Of a DNA stretch of 64,000 bases, positions 24,947 through 38,335 are shown in pieces. Positions within the stretch are counted from its first letter, which is position 1; each line of letters starts with the position of its first letter. The notes below the pieces were generated by a model, which was not told the DNA's origin, did not search any database, and saw nothing but the letters and a program-made list of their open reading frames with translations. The position numbers and the translations under genes were made by a program. This DNA comes from Actinoplanes sp. DH11 (GTDB taxonomy: Bacteria; Actinomycetota; Actinomycetes; Mycobacteriales; Micromonosporaceae): the NCBI RefSeq assembly GCF_020873875.1, contig NZ_JAHWGU010000008.1, positions 62,001 to 126,000 of the forward strand. Direction: 5' to 3'.

Positions 24947-26281
24947 TCAGCCGGTGCCCAACGGGATCTCGGCAACCACGACATGCGCGTTGGATCCGGC
25001 CGGAACCGCCACCGTGACGTCGTGCCCGTTCCCGGTGACACGTACCGTGCTGGGCACGGCCACGCCGTCCGGGTACAGCCCGATCGCGTACACCACCTCC
25101 GGCCTGCCGGACGGTGAGGTGAGGTGCCACTCCAGCGTGCCGGAGGCGGTCAGGCCAGGGTCGGCAGGCCGCGAGCCGTAGATCGCGTGACCGGCATCCC
25201 GGAGGATCTCACCGAGCTCACGCATCCGCTCGGCAACGTGCCGCGAAAGGCGGCCGGAGGCGTCCGGGCCGACCCCGATGAGGTAGTTGCCACCCCGGGC
25301 CACGATGCGCACCAGCGTGGCGGCGATCTCACCGATCGGCTTCGCGGGGTCGTCAGGGGTCTCCGAACACCAGGACCGGGTCATGGTGATGCAGGATTCC
25401 CACGGGTGGTCCAGCCGTGCGTCGGGCAGTTGCTGCTCCGGGGTGCGGTAGTTCTCGTTGCGGCCGTGCACCTCACGGTCGACGACGAGGATGTCCGGTT
25501 GCAGTTCGCGGGCACGGTCGGCGATCGCGTCGATCCCGATCGGCTCGTCCGGTTCGCGCACCCAGCCCGCGTCCAGCCACAGCACATTGATCCGGCCGTA
25601 CCGGGTGAGCAGTTCGTCGATCTGACGGTGGGTGTATTCGACGAACGACCGCCACTTCGCCGTCTTCTCGGCGAGATCGTAGTTGTGGAACCTGTCCCGG
25701 ATCGGCTGCGCCCGGTCCCAGTAGCCCGGGTGGTTCCAGTCGGCCTTGGAGAAGTAGACGCCGGTCTCCAGGCCCTCGGCCCGGAACGCTTGGAAGGTCT
25801 CGGCCACGATGTCACGCCCGAGGCCGCAGTCTTCCGCGGTGGACTTGAAGTTGGACTGGTCGGTGTCGTACAGGGCGAAGCCGTCGTGGTGTTTCGTGGT
25901 CAGGACCAGGTACCGCAGTCCCGCGTCCGAGCACATCCGCGCCCACTCGGCGGGGTCGTAGTCCGCACCGCGGAAGGTCTCCGCCTGGCGGTTGTACCAG
26001 GTGTGGTACTCCGCAGCGGTGCCCGACCAGCCGGCGGGCGGGTCGGTGAACTCCCCCAGGTGCTCACGGTGCAGGGACCAGGAACCGCTCTGGCCGATCG
26101 CGCTGTAGATGCCCCAGTGCATGATGACCCCGACCTTCAGGTCGCGCCAGTGCTCCAACGCCGCACGGGTACGCGGGTCGGCCGGCCATTGGTAGCCGGG
26201 GTCGGGCACCGCCGTCAGCGCGCCGGCCGCCTCCAGCGCGTCCGGCGTGAAGTCGGCAGTCGTGGTCGTCGGGTCCGTCAT
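24947..26281 (-). CDS. Cytoplasmic GH29 alpha-L-fucosidase
   Basis: A 444-residue GH29 enzyme with no signal peptide. The barrel motifs MHWGIYS, TTKHHDGFALYDT and the nucleophile D237 in INVLWLDAGW are present. The C-terminal beta domain starts around 360. The start ATG at 26281 shares one base with the stop of the MalG-type permease (TGATG), so the fucosidase is the last gene of the importer operon. This implies uptake of an intact fucosylated oligosaccharide and removal of fucose in the cytoplasm, feeding the fucose pathway at 36-44 kb. The exact linkage is not predictable from the sequence. Confidence 0.93.
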   Translation of the reverse strand: MTDPTTTTADFTPDALEAAGALTAVPDPGYQWPADPRTRAALEHWRDLKVGVIMHWGIYSAIGQSGSWSLHREHLGEFTDPPAGWSGTAAEYHTWYNRQAETFRGADYDPAEWARMCSDAGLRYLVLTTKHHDGFALYDTDQSNFKSTAEDCGLGRDIVAETFQAFRAEGLETGVYFSKADWNHPGYWDRAQPIRDRFHNYDLAEKTAKWRSFVEYTHRQIDELLTRYGRINVLWLDAGWVREPDEPIGIDAIADRARELQPDILVVDREVHGRNENYRTPEQQLPDARLDHPWESCITMTRSWCSETPDDPAKPIGEIAATLVRIVARGGNYLIGVGPDASGRLSRHVAERMRELGEILRDAGHAIYGSRPADPGLTASGTLEWHLTSPSGRPEVVYAIGLYPDGVAVPSTVRVTGNGHDVTVAVPAGSNAHVVVAEIPLGTG

Positions 26282-27183
26282 CAGAACTTCAGTCCTCCCT
26301 CTTCGATGCCCCGGAAGAAGTACTTCTGGGCCAGGAAGAAGATGATCAGCAAGGGCAGGAAGGCGACGATGGCGCCGGCCAGCACCACCCGGTAGTCGAA
26401 GCCGAAGGCGCTCTCCAACTGTGTGATGGCGAGCATGAGCGTGAACTTGGTGTCGTCGCGCAGCACGACGACCGGCCAGAGGTAGTCCTCCCAGGCGAAG
26501 ATGAACGACGTCAGCCCGACGATGACCAGGGCGCCCCGGGTCTGCGGCAGGAAGATGTGCCAGAACCGCTGCCACTCGTTCGCGCCGTCGAGCAGTGCCG
26601 CGTTCTCGAGTTCGTCGGGGACGCCGAGGAACGCCGCGCGCATCAGAAGAAGGTGGAAGGCCTCCAGCATCAGCGGCAGCCAGACCCCGACCAGGCTGTT
26701 GTAATACCCGAGGTCACGAACCTGGGCGAACAGGGAGACCATGATCGACTCGAACGGGAAGATCAACGCCGACAGCACGATCAGCGTCATCAGGTCGCGG
26801 CCTCGCCAGCCACGCCGCGACAGGATGTAGCCGCCCATCGTCGACAGGATGAGACGGCTGGCGACGATGAGGGTGCAGACGATGATCGAGTTGCCGAACG
26901 CGCGCAGCACGTCGGTCTGCTCGAACAGGTCGCCGAACGCGTCGAGACTCCACTGCTGCGGGAACACCGTGGCGCCCGGCCCGAACATGGCCTCGCCCGG
27001 GCCCTTGAAGGCACCGAGCAGAGGCACGACGAGCGGTCCCACCAGGGCCAGGAGCACAAGGACCAGGCTGGCGTAGCGCCACCCGGCAGTGCGGGCGCGG
27101 CGGCGGTTGCGGGCCCGACGCGGCGAGCGCTGCGGAGCGGATGCGGTCTCCGGCGAAGCGGCCGGTAGTGCGGTAGTGCTCAC
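26281..27183 (-). CDS. MalG-type sugar ABC transporter permease (LacI-2 operon)
   Basis: A 300-residue permease with a highly basic N-terminal tail (RSPRRARNRRRARTAG), about six membrane helices and the coupling segment ENAALLDGANEWQRFWHIFL. The GTG at 27183 has GGAGGAGCA upstream and overlaps the MalF-type stop (GTGA). It is coupled to the GH29 gene downstream. Confidence 0.93.
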   Translation of the reverse strand: MSTTALPAASPETASAPQRSPRRARNRRRARTAGWRYASLVLVLLALVGPLVVPLLGAFKGPGEAMFGPGATVFPQQWSLDAFGDLFEQTDVLRAFGNSIIVCTLIVASRLILSTMGGYILSRRGWRGRDLMTLIVLSALIFPFESIMVSLFAQVRDLGYYNSLVGVWLPLMLEAFHLLLMRAAFLGVPDELENAALLDGANEWQRFWHIFLPQTRGALVIVGLTSFIFAWEDYLWPVVVLRDDTKFTLMLAITQLESAFGFDYRVVLAGAIVAFLPLLIIFFLAQKYFFRGIEEGGLKF

Positions 27184-28100
27184 TGCTCCTCCGACTTGCG
27201 GTTGAGACGCTGGCTCAGCAGGACCAAGCCGACGGTGAGGACGAACAGCACCACCGAGGCGGCGCCGCCGAGGCCCAGGGAGCCGTAGGTGCTGTCGGCG
27301 ATGCCGATGTCACGGATGTACATGGTGAGCGTCGAGGACTCACCGCCGATCCCGCCGGTGCCGTTGGTCAGCAGGAAGACCTCGCTGAACACCTTCATCG
27401 AGCCGATCATCACGAGGACGGCGACGAGGTTCATCATCAGACGCACGCCGGGCAGGGTGATGTGGAAGAACTTGCGTACGGAGCCGGCGCCGTCCATCTC
27501 CGCCGCCTCGTACAGCGATCGATCCACGTTGGCCAGCGCGGACAGGTAGAGGATCATGTAGTACGGCAGGCCTTTCCAGATGGTGATGAGCATCGCGGAG
27601 ATGAGCACCCACCAGCGGCCGGTCAGGAACGGGAGCGAGCTCTGGACCAGGCCGGTGTCCTTGAGCAGCGCGTTGATCAGACCGTCGTCCTTGAGCAGGT
27701 AGGACCAAGCCAGCGCCACGACCACCACGGAGGCGACCGCCGGCAGGTAGAACAGGGACCGGAAGATCCCGATGCCGGGCAACCGGTCCCGGACCAGCAG
27801 GGCGAGCAGAAGCGGCAGGACGGTCAGCACGGGGACGACGCACAGGGCGTAGACCACCGAGTTGAGCAGCGCCGACCAGAATTCCTCGTCGCGTAGCAGG
27901 TCCTGGTAGTTCTGCAGGCCCACGAAGCCGCCGGCGCCGCCGAGCGGCCGGGCGTCGGTGAAGCTCAGGAGAACGGTGTTGAAGAAGGGATAGACGGAGA
28001 AGGCCACGACCGCGGCGACGGGCGGCACGCACCAGAGGTACGGCACCCACCATTTGCGGTATCGGGCTGCTCCACCGAGCGATGTGACGGCGCGGGCCAT
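27180..28100 (-). CDS. MalF-type sugar ABC transporter permease (LacI-2 operon)
   Basis: About 306 residues with six membrane helices and the coupling segment YEAAEMDGAGSVRKFFHITL. I chose the ATG at 28100 because the conserved region (RKWWVPYLWCVPPV) starts soon after it. The frame stays open upstream to 28178, and the ribosome site is weak (GAAGG about 16 bases upstream), so the start is uncertain. It follows the binding-protein gene after a gap containing a strong hairpin. Confidence 0.88.
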   Translation of the reverse strand: MARAVTSLGGAARYRKWWVPYLWCVPPVAAVVAFSVYPFFNTVLLSFTDARPLGGAGGFVGLQNYQDLLRDEEFWSALLNSVVYALCVVPVLTVLPLLLALLVRDRLPGIGIFRSLFYLPAVASVVVVALAWSYLLKDDGLINALLKDTGLVQSSLPFLTGRWWVLISAMLITIWKGLPYYMILYLSALANVDRSLYEAAEMDGAGSVRKFFHITLPGVRLMMNLVAVLVMIGSMKVFSEVFLLTNGTGGIGGESSTLTMYIRDIGIADSTYGSLGLGGAASVVLFVLTVGLVLLSQRLNRKSEEQ

Positions 28101-28163
28101 GACTGTAGCTGCCTTCGTGAGCGGGCCGCGGGCAGCGGCCCCAGTGGTTCGGAAGCACGGGTT

Positions 28164-28194
28164 CGCGGGGGCCGTCACTCAGACGGCCCCCGCG
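28164..28194 (-). terminator. Hairpin between binding-protein and permease genes
   Basis: A perfect 13-bp stem (CGCGGGGGCCGTC / GACGGCCCCCGCG) with loop ACTCA lies directly after the binding-protein stop at 28200. There is no T-tract. As with the 5240-5267 hairpin, it probably makes transcription or mRNA decay polar so that the binding protein is made in excess over the permeases. Confidence 0.6.
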
Positions 28195-28199
28195 CGGGC

Positions 28200-29600
28200 T
28201 CAGCCCAGCCGCTCGAGCAGCGTGTTGGCCTCGGTCTGGGCGTCGGCCAGCGCCTGCTTCGGGTCCTTGCTACCGGTGACCGCCTTCTGGATGTTCTCGT
28301 TGATCACCTTGTCGATCTTGCCGGTGACGTAGAACAGTCCGACAACGACCTTGCCCTGCTTCGCTGCTTCGGCCGCGACGCTTCGTGCCTCGTCGAACGG
28401 GTCGTCAGTCTTGGGCGCCTGGAAGAAGGGGTCGGCGAGTGCGGTGGTCGAGGACGGGAAGATGACGACCTTGGGGTCCTTGGCCCAGGCCAGCTGGTTC
28501 TCCGCGTTCGTCACGTACTGGGCGAACGCCATGGCGAGTGGAGCGTTCTTCGTGGTGGTGGAGACCCCGACGTACTGGCCGTTGAACAGCACGGACCCGC
28601 CGGGCGACGACAGGTGCGGTCCGACGCCGGTCCGCGGGTAGAGGTCCGGGGCGTTCTCCTTGACGGTACGCAGGAACGACGCGTTCGGGCTGCCGAACGC
28701 GAGGGTGCCCGCGCTGTACGCCTGGCTCGGGTCAGGCTGCCCGGTCACCGAGTCGCTGGGGATGGCGCCGGCCTTGTACAGATCGGCCATGTCCGTCAGC
28801 CACTGCTGGGCCTTCGCGTCCTCGGCGAACGTGAACTTCGTGTTGTCGGCGTTCATCATGGCGACACCCAGACCGACCCAGGAGTCGACGAAGGTCCATT
28901 GGGCGTTGCCCCACAGCGCCTGGTACTCGCCCTTGGCCGCCGTGGCGATCTGCTTGCTGTCCGCGACGAGCTCGTCCCAGGTCGCGGGCGGCTGTTCCGG
29001 GTCCAGACCGGCCTTGGCGAAGAGGTCCTTGTTGTAGGTGGTGATGAGCGGGCCCCAGTACCAGGGGTAGACGGTGTGGTGGCCCTGGGCGCCGAAGCCG
29101 AGGTTGTCCCAGACGCCCGGCAGGAAGTCCTTGCCGGTGCCGGGTGCCTTCACGTCGAGGTCCATGAGCAGGTTGGCCTTGGTCAGCGCCATGACCGTGG
29201 AGCTCGCGACGTTGATGACGTCCGCCATGACGCATGTCTGCGCGTCGTTGACCATGCGGGCGTCAACGTCGTCGGCGCTGGGCGTGTCTTCCCAGTTGAT
29301 CTTCACGCCGGGGTGCTGCTGTTCGAATTTTTCGATCAGCGGGTTGAAGAAGCCACCGAAGTCCTTCTTCAGTCCGCTGGTGGCGAAGCGAATCTCGCCG
29401 GAGAGCTCGGACGTCGGCAGAGGTTTGTCGTCGATGTTGCCGGCCGGCACCTCGCAGTCGACCTGCGGCCTGGGGATTCCGCCGCTCTGTGCCGTCTCGG
29501 GGTCCGAGCCGCCGAGGCCGCAGCCCGCGGTGAGGGCGAACACGCTGACTATGCTCGCGGCCACCAGCAGGGGCCGTCGGCGGCTGGTGAAGCTGATCAT
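28200..29600 (-). CDS. Family-1 sugar-binding lipoprotein (LacI-2 operon)
   Basis: A 466-residue exported lipoprotein; the signal peptide ends in the lipobox LTAGC (C27). The body has MalE-like family-1 features (IEKFEQQHPGVKINWEDTPS, MAFAQYVTNAENQLAWAKDP). The ATG at 29600 has GGAGG eight bases upstream; longer in-frame starts only add residues before the signal. Downstream come two permeases and a fucosidase, and upstream a GH2 beta-galactosidase, so the ligand is probably a fucosylated, galactosylated oligosaccharide. The 147-base upstream gap holds both a LacI-2 repeat and a fucose-type palindrome. Confidence 0.92.
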   Translation of the reverse strand: MISFTSRRRPLLVAASIVSVFALTAGCGLGGSDPETAQSGGIPRPQVDCEVPAGNIDDKPLPTSELSGEIRFATSGLKKDFGGFFNPLIEKFEQQHPGVKINWEDTPSADDVDARMVNDAQTCVMADVINVASSTVMALTKANLLMDLDVKAPGTGKDFLPGVWDNLGFGAQGHHTVYPWYWGPLITTYNKDLFAKAGLDPEQPPATWDELVADSKQIATAAKGEYQALWGNAQWTFVDSWVGLGVAMMNADNTKFTFAEDAKAQQWLTDMADLYKAGAIPSDSVTGQPDPSQAYSAGTLAFGSPNASFLRTVKENAPDLYPRTGVGPHLSSPGGSVLFNGQYVGVSTTTKNAPLAMAFAQYVTNAENQLAWAKDPKVVIFPSSTTALADPFFQAPKTDDPFDEARSVAAEAAKQGKVVVGLFYVTGKIDKVINENIQKAVTGSKDPKQALADAQTEANTLLERLG

Positions 29601-29686
29601 CGAAAGTGCCTCCGAGAATGTCGTTTCGGTGATGGACGGCGTCGGCTTCACTGCGCGTCCTGAGATCGTGACCGCCTCGTCATCGG

Positions 29687-29697
29687 ACATCGGATGT
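29687..29697. promoter_or_regulatory. Fucose-regulon type palindrome ACATCGGATGT (transporter/GH29 operon)
   Basis: ACATCGGATGT, identical to the site at 48563-48573, lies about 90 bases upstream of the binding-protein start codon, between it and the LacI-2 repeat. It would place the fucosyl-oligosaccharide importer under dual control. Confidence 0.5.
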
Positions 29698-29726
29698 ACG
29701 GCGGGCTTGGCGGTATTAGATCTTTG

Positions 29727-29744
29727 CTATCACGAGTTTGCAAG
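29727..29744. promoter_or_regulatory. LacI-2 operator copy 1
   Basis: CTATCACGAGTTTGCAAG is identical over 18 bases to 32980-32997. On the minus strand it contains TTGCAA, which could be part of the -35 region of the transporter operon, with TCTAAT 17 bases further on. The outer bases are dyad-related (CT..CA / TG..AG). LacI-2 is the obvious candidate to bind it. Confidence 0.65.
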
Positions 29745-29747
29745 AGC

Positions 29748-34138
<4,391 letters not shown>

Positions 34139-34156
34139 CAGACCACCGCGGCGCAC

Positions 34157-34167
34157 GCATCCGATGT
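34157..34167. promoter_or_regulatory. Fucose-regulon type palindrome, one mismatch (GCATCCGATGT)
   Basis: GCATCCGATGT matches ACATCSNATGT at all but the first base and lies 65 bases upstream of the -35 of the Tat-exported unknown protein. With one mismatch in 11 it could be chance, but its placement fits the other fucose-type sites. Confidence 0.35.
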
Positions 34168-34231
34168 CTCCACCTTCGCTAAAACGGCAAACCGCCTGAA
34201 GCGCGGCGAACGATCTTTTATATCCGCACCG

Positions 34232-34260
34232 TTGACAGAAATAGACCCGATGACTAATCA
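34232..34260 (+). promoter_or_regulatory. Candidate promoter of the Tat-exported unknown protein
   Basis: TTGACA at 34232-34237 and TAATCA at 34255-34260 are 17 bases apart, a good sigma-70-type spacing, with an AT-rich upstream stretch (CTTTTATAT, about 34215-34223). This implies a leader of roughly 140 bases before the start codon at 34408. The rest of the 269-base gap shows no gene. Confidence 0.5.
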
Positions 34261-34407
34261 TCGGAGATCGACATACTTCGCCGTCTGCGCTCCCCCGTCC
34301 GCGCCACCGTCCTGCGCGGCCTCGGCGCAGCGGCAACTCTCCCGGCCTGCCCGGCACCGCGACGATCCGGTGCCGCGGCGGCTGTCCTCCCCCGGAAGGA
34401 ACAATCG

Positions 34408-35937
34408 ATGCGGGATCACACTCCCTCCACGGTGAGCCGTCGCACGGTCCTCCGCGCCACCGGCCTCGGCGCCGCCGCAGCCGCAGGATTGGGGCTGGGC
34501 AGCACGCTGTCCGCCTCACCGGCCGCAGCCGCCAGCAGCCTGTCCAGGGTGGATGCCGCGTTCATCCGACGCGGCCTGGTGCACTGCGCCTGGGTCGCCC
34601 AGGCAACCGACGGTCGCTGGCAGCCCACCCCGCAGCGCTTCCGGGACAGCGGCTTCACCACCCCGACGTTCTACGACCCGCCGCTGTGGGACGCCGCGCT
34701 GATGGCGGGCCTGCCGGGCTACACCTGGGCGGCGGCCAAGGGCCCGGCCGGCGTGCATCTGACCCCGTCCACACCTCCGGACCTCACCAGGCCGGTGCTG
34801 TCCGCGGCGCAACGCGCTCGCGCCGGCGACCTGTTCAGCATGTGCTTCGGCGACGAGGAGAACTACTCCCAGCAGCTGCTGGACTGGCTGGTGCCACTCA
34901 CGGCCAAGCTGCGCCAGGAGGCTCCGAACGCGCTGATGCACACCAATCAGTACGCGGGCCAGTGGAACGACACGCAGATGAAGAACTTCATGGCCGTGGT
35001 CCGGCCCGACCTTCTCACCTTCGACGAGTACTACTTCTCGATGAGCTCCAACCACGTGGGCGGCAGCATCACCAATCTGTACAACAACACCGCCCGATAC
35101 CGCTGGCTCGCTCTGGGCGGCAACGACCAATCCTTCACCAACCCCATCGCCTTCGGCCAGTACACGATGGGGTTCCGGTCCGGGAACGCACCCTCCCAGG
35201 AAGGCGGAAACCGGGTCGTCTCCGAGTCGGAGCAATCAGTCGTCAGCTACGTCACCTGGGCCCTGGGCGGCAAGTGGCTCAACCTGTTCCGCTGGGAGAA
35301 GGACGCACATCCCACGTCCCTGCTGGTGCGCAAGGACGCCGGCAGCGGCCCGACCCGGCAGGCCCAGCGGTACACCACGCTCAACGCCCGGATGAAGGCG
35401 TTCTCGCCGTACCTGTCCCGGCTGCGCAGCCACAAGGCCTTTCTCGTCATGGGGCGCAACAGCGGCGGGTACAACACTCAGCCCTGGCTCGATGTCTTCG
35501 CTCCCGGTCTGGACCCGCAGACCCGGCTGTCGGCAATCGCCGCCGCCAACGTCGGCGGCGCCAACGGCGGACTGCCCGGTGACATCCTCGTCGGCACCTT
35601 CCGCCCGATCCCGGGCATGACGGCCGAGGAGTCGGCGGGCATATTCACCAACCCCGGCACGCCCGCCTTCATGGTGGTCAACGCCCTGGCGCTGCCCAAC
35701 GCCGACAGGACCGACGAGTACGGAACCGGCGGCTCCAGCGCCGACACCGCGCAGAACGTCACGCTGACCTTCGACCTCTCCGACGGCTCGGTCCGCCCCG
35801 ATCAGCTGCGCATGCTGAACGCTGCGACCGGCCAGGTCGTCTCGCCGGTCCTGACGGCGCGGGGTAACGGCCGATACGAACTGGTCAAGTTCATGGGTGG
35901 CGGCACCGGAGAGCTGTTCTGGTGGCAGCTCGGCTGA
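34408..35937 (+). CDS. Tat-exported protein of unknown function, possible new glycoside hydrolase
   Basis: A 509-residue protein I do not recognise. A twin-arginine signal (VSRRTVLRATG, R11-R12) and a cleavage region ASPAAAA at about 36-42 show export in folded form. The mature part reads like a (beta/alpha)8 barrel, with acidic clusters at predicted strand ends: FSMCFGDEENYS (about 150) and LLTFDEYYFSMSS (about 207), possible catalytic sites. A C-terminal beta-rich domain (NVTLTFDLSDGSVRP to FWWQLG) is typical of carbohydrate enzymes. The ATG at 34408 has GGAAGGA upstream. It stands alone between LacI-2 and the fucose operon, ends at a strong terminator, and has a fucose-type palindrome upstream, so a fucose-related glycosidase is a fair hypothesis only. 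Confidence 0.85.
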   Translation: MRDHTPSTVSRRTVLRATGLGAAAAAGLGLGSTLSASPAAAASSLSRVDAAFIRRGLVHCAWVAQATDGRWQPTPQRFRDSGFTTPTFYDPPLWDAALMAGLPGYTWAAAKGPAGVHLTPSTPPDLTRPVLSAAQRARAGDLFSMCFGDEENYSQQLLDWLVPLTAKLRQEAPNALMHTNQYAGQWNDTQMKNFMAVVRPDLLTFDEYYFSMSSNHVGGSITNLYNNTARYRWLALGGNDQSFTNPIAFGQYTMGFRSGNAPSQEGGNRVVSESEQSVVSYVTWALGGKWLNLFRWEKDAHPTSLLVRKDAGSGPTRQAQRYTTLNARMKAFSPYLSRLRSHKAFLVMGRNSGGYNTQPWLDVFAPGLDPQTRLSAIAAANVGGANGGLPGDILVGTFRPIPGMTAEESAGIFTNPGTPAFMVVNALALPNADRTDEYGTGGSSADTAQNVTLTFDLSDGSVRPDQLRMLNAATGQVVSPVLTARGNGRYELVKFMGGGTGELFWWQLG

Positions 35938-35956
35938 TCGCGGTTCGGCAGGGAAA

Positions 35957-35984
35957 GCGGGCCCGGTCTGCAGACCGGGCCCGC
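35957..35984. terminator. Perfect 28-bp palindrome after the Tat-exported protein
   Basis: GCGGGCCCGGTCTG is followed directly by its reverse complement, 20 bases after the stop codon. It should end the upstream transcript and insulate the fucose operon. Confidence 0.85.
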
Positions 35985-35993
35985 GCCCGCCAG

Positions 35994-36004
35994 ACATAGG
36001 ATGA
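35994..36004. promoter_or_regulatory. Fucose-operon operator, distal copy (ACATAGGATGA)
   Basis: This is the reverse-complement form of the proximal site ACATCCTATGT with one mismatch (last base). It lies 85 bases upstream of that site and could allow looping or cooperative binding of a FadR-type dimer. Confidence 0.5.
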
Positions 36005-36037
36005 TTCACTAGTCGGCGAGAAGTGCCGTGCGTGTCA

Positions 36038-36066
36038 TTGCGGGATTCGGGGCGCCCTCGTATGCT
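36038..36066 (+). promoter_or_regulatory. Candidate promoter of the fucose operon
   Basis: TTGCGG at 36038-36043 and TATGCT at 36061-36066 have 17-base spacing. Transcription would begin near 36073, immediately before the proximal palindrome at 36079, a layout suited to repression by steric block. Confidence 0.45.
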
Positions 36067-36078
36067 CAGGTCGCAAAA

Positions 36079-36089
36079 ACATCCTATGT
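36079..36089. promoter_or_regulatory. Fucose-operon operator, proximal copy (ACATCCTATGT)
   Basis: An 11-bp palindrome with perfect ACAT/ATGT arms, 31 bases before the first start codon of the operon. It is the best match to the motif repeated at 29687, 48563 and 48685. The FadR-type regulator at 43323-43994 is the likely binder. Confidence 0.6.
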
Positions 36090-36119
36090 ATCGCAGTTGT
36101 CAGTCCAGGAGAGCACATC

Positions 36120-36971
36120 ATGAAGCTGCTGCGGGTCGGCGAGCCAGGCGCGGAGGTGCCAGCCGTCCTCGACGAGGACGGTGCCGCGTACGCACTCACC
36201 GATCTCACCTCCGACATCGACGGGCCTTTCCTCGCCGGCGGTGGCGCCGACCGCGTCGGGCGCGCGCTGGCCCGGCGGACGTTGCCACCCCTGGACCTGA
36301 CGGGATCTCGCATCGGGGCTCCGGTAGCCCGGCCCGGCAAGGTGGTGTGCGTCGGCCTGAACTATCGCGACCACGCCGAGGAGACCGGTGCCGCTGTCCC
36401 CGAGCGGCCGGTGGTCTTCATGAAGGACCCCGCCACAGTGGTGGGCCCCTACGACGCCGTCCGCATCCCGCGAGGCTCGGTCAAGACCGACTGGGAGGTC
36501 GAGCTCGCCGTCGTCATCGGCGCCGAAGCCCGCTATCTGGCGCGGCCCGCCGAATCCGCAGCCCACATCGCCGGCTACGCCGTCAGCAACGATGTCTCCG
36601 AGCGGGAGTTCCAGCTCGAGTACTCACACCAGTGGGACCTCGGCAAGTCCTGTGAGACCTTTAACCCGCTCGGGCCCTGGCTGGTGACCCCGGACGAGGT
36701 GGGCGACCCACAGACTCTCGGCCTCCACCTGTCGGTCAACGGCGCGGTACGCCAGAACGGCACCACCAGGAACATGGTCTTCGACGTCGCGCATCTCGTC
36801 TGGTATCTCAGCCAGTACATGGTGCTGCGTCCGGGCGACGTCATCAACACCGGCACGCCGGCAGGCGTGGCTCTCGGCCTGCCCGGTACCCCTTACCTGC
36901 GCTCCGGGGACACCGTCGAGCTGTCCATCGCGGGACTCGGTACCCAGCGCCAGACCTTCATCGCCGCGTGA
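36120..36971 (+). CDS. Fumarylacetoacetate-hydrolase family: 2,4-diketo-3-deoxy-L-fuconate hydrolase
   Basis: A 283-residue cytoplasmic enzyme. The FAH fold is shown by [15 protein letters not shown], the metal-site glutamates of the [11 protein letters not shown] segment, NDVSEREFQ and the [16 protein letters not shown] stretch. In the non-phosphorylative L-fucose route such an enzyme splits 2,4-diketo-3-deoxy-L-fuconate into pyruvate and L-lactate. That specific role rests on the neighbouring pathway genes; FAH members also cleave other beta-diketones. The ATG at 36120 has AGGAG eight bases upstream. It is the first of eight genes joined by short stop/start overlaps. Confidence 0.88.
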   Translation: MKLLRVGEPGAEVPAVLDEDGAAYALTDLTSDIDGPFLAGGGADRVGRALARRTLPPLDLTGSRIGAPVARPGKVVCVGLNYRDHAEETGAAVPERPVVFMKDPATVVGPYDAVRIPRGSVKTDWEVELAVVIGAEARYLARPAESAAHIAGYAVSNDVSEREFQLEYSHQWDLGKSCETFNPLGPWLVTPDEVGDPQTLGLHLSVNGAVRQNGTTRNMVFDVAHLVWYLSQYMVLRPGDVINTGTPAGVALGLPGTPYLRSGDTVELSIAGLGTQRQTFIAA

Positions 36972-38335
36972 AAGGCACCGACTTGTCGAGCACCTCCGCG
37001 CGGATCACCGCCGTCGACACCTATGACATCCGCTTCCCGACCTCACGAGGACTCGACGGGTCCGACGCGATGAATCCCGACCCCGACTACTCCGCCGCGT
37101 ACGTCGTGCTGCGGACCATGTCCGGCGGACCGGAGGGTCACGGCTTCGCCTTCACCATCGGCCGGGGCAACGACGTCCAGGTCACCGCCGTCGACGCATT
37201 GCGCGATCACGTCGTGGGACGCTCCGTCGCCGAGCTGTGCGCCGACCCCGGCGGGCTCTACCGCGACCTGATCGGCGACAGCCAGCTGCGCTGGCTCGGA
37301 CCGGAGAAGGGCGTCATGCACATGGCGATCGGGGCGGTCGTCAACGCCGTCTGGGATCTGTCGGCCAAGTGCGCGGGCAAGCCGCTGTGGCAGTTGCTCG
37401 CCGATGCGGACCCCGCCTGGCTGGTCTCTCAGATCGATTTCCGCTACCTGACCGACGCGCTGACCCCCGACGAGGCGCTGGAGCTGCTGCGGCGGGGCAG
37501 GCGGGGCGCCGGCGAGCGAGCCGCCGCCCTGCGACGCCGCGGATATCCCGCCTACACGACGTCCCCCGGCTGGCTGGGGTACTCCGACGAGAAACTCGCC
37601 AGCCTCGCCCGGCAGGCCGTCACCGACGGATTCACCCAGATCAAACTGAAGGTCGGCGCCGACCTCGAGGACGACATCCGCCGTTGCCGCGCCGCCCGCG
37701 AGGCCGTGGGACCGGACATTCGCATAGCCATCGACGCCAACCAGCGGTGGAACGTCGGGGAGGCAGTCGAGTGGATCACTGCGCTCGCACCGTTCGATCC
37801 GTACTGGATCGAGGAACCCACCAGCCCTGATGATGTCCTCGGCCACGCCGCCATCCGACGTGCCGTACAGCCGGTGAAGGTAGCCACCGGCGAGCACGTG
37901 CAGAACCGTGTCGTCTTCAAGCAGCTCCTGCAGGCGGGCGCCGTCGACATCCTGCAACTGGACGCGGTCCGGGTCGCGGGCGTCAACGAGAATCTCGCGA
38001 TTCTGCTGCTCGCCGCCAAGTTCGGCGTCCCGGTCTGCCCGCATGCCGGCGGTGTCGGCCTGTGCGAACTCGTCCAGCACCTGTCGATGTTCGACTACGT
38101 CGCCCTCACCGGCACCACCGATGACCGGGTCATCGAGTACGTCGACCACCTGCACGAGCACTTCGTGGACCCGGTGGTGATCAGCGGCGGTTGTTACCGG
38201 GCACCCAGCTCGCCGGGCTTCTCCGCCACCATGCACCAGTCCAGCCTCGATACGTACACCTATCCCGGCGGCACGTTCTGGGTGACCGACGCCGTCGCCG
38301 GCACGTCCGGCACGCCCATGGAGGTCGACGCGTGA
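36968..38335 (+). CDS. L-fuconate dehydratase (enolase superfamily)
   Basis: A 455-residue mandelate-racemase/enolase-type enzyme converting L-fuconate to 2-keto-3-deoxy-L-fuconate. The N-terminal pattern [19 protein letters not shown] and [14 protein letters not shown] is characteristic of fuconate dehydratases. In the barrel I see the catalytic KLKVG pair, metal ligands in [18 protein letters not shown] and [10 protein letters not shown], and the histidine of [14 protein letters not shown]. The GTG at 36968 overlaps the hydrolase stop by four bases. This is the most diagnostic gene for assigning the operon to fucose rather than another deoxy sugar. Confidence 0.92.
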   Translation: MKGTDLSSTSARITAVDTYDIRFPTSRGLDGSDAMNPDPDYSAAYVVLRTMSGGPEGHGFAFTIGRGNDVQVTAVDALRDHVVGRSVAELCADPGGLYRDLIGDSQLRWLGPEKGVMHMAIGAVVNAVWDLSAKCAGKPLWQLLADADPAWLVSQIDFRYLTDALTPDEALELLRRGRRGAGERAAALRRRGYPAYTTSPGWLGYSDEKLASLARQAVTDGFTQIKLKVGADLEDDIRRCRAAREAVGPDIRIAIDANQRWNVGEAVEWITALAPFDPYWIEEPTSPDDVLGHAAIRRAVQPVKVATGEHVQNRVVFKQLLQAGAVDILQLDAVRVAGVNENLAILLLAAKFGVPVCPHAGGVGLCELVQHLSMFDYVALTGTTDDRVIEYVDHLHEHFVDPVVISGGCYRAPSSPGFSATMHQSSLDTYTYPGGTFWVTDAVAGTSGTPMEVDA

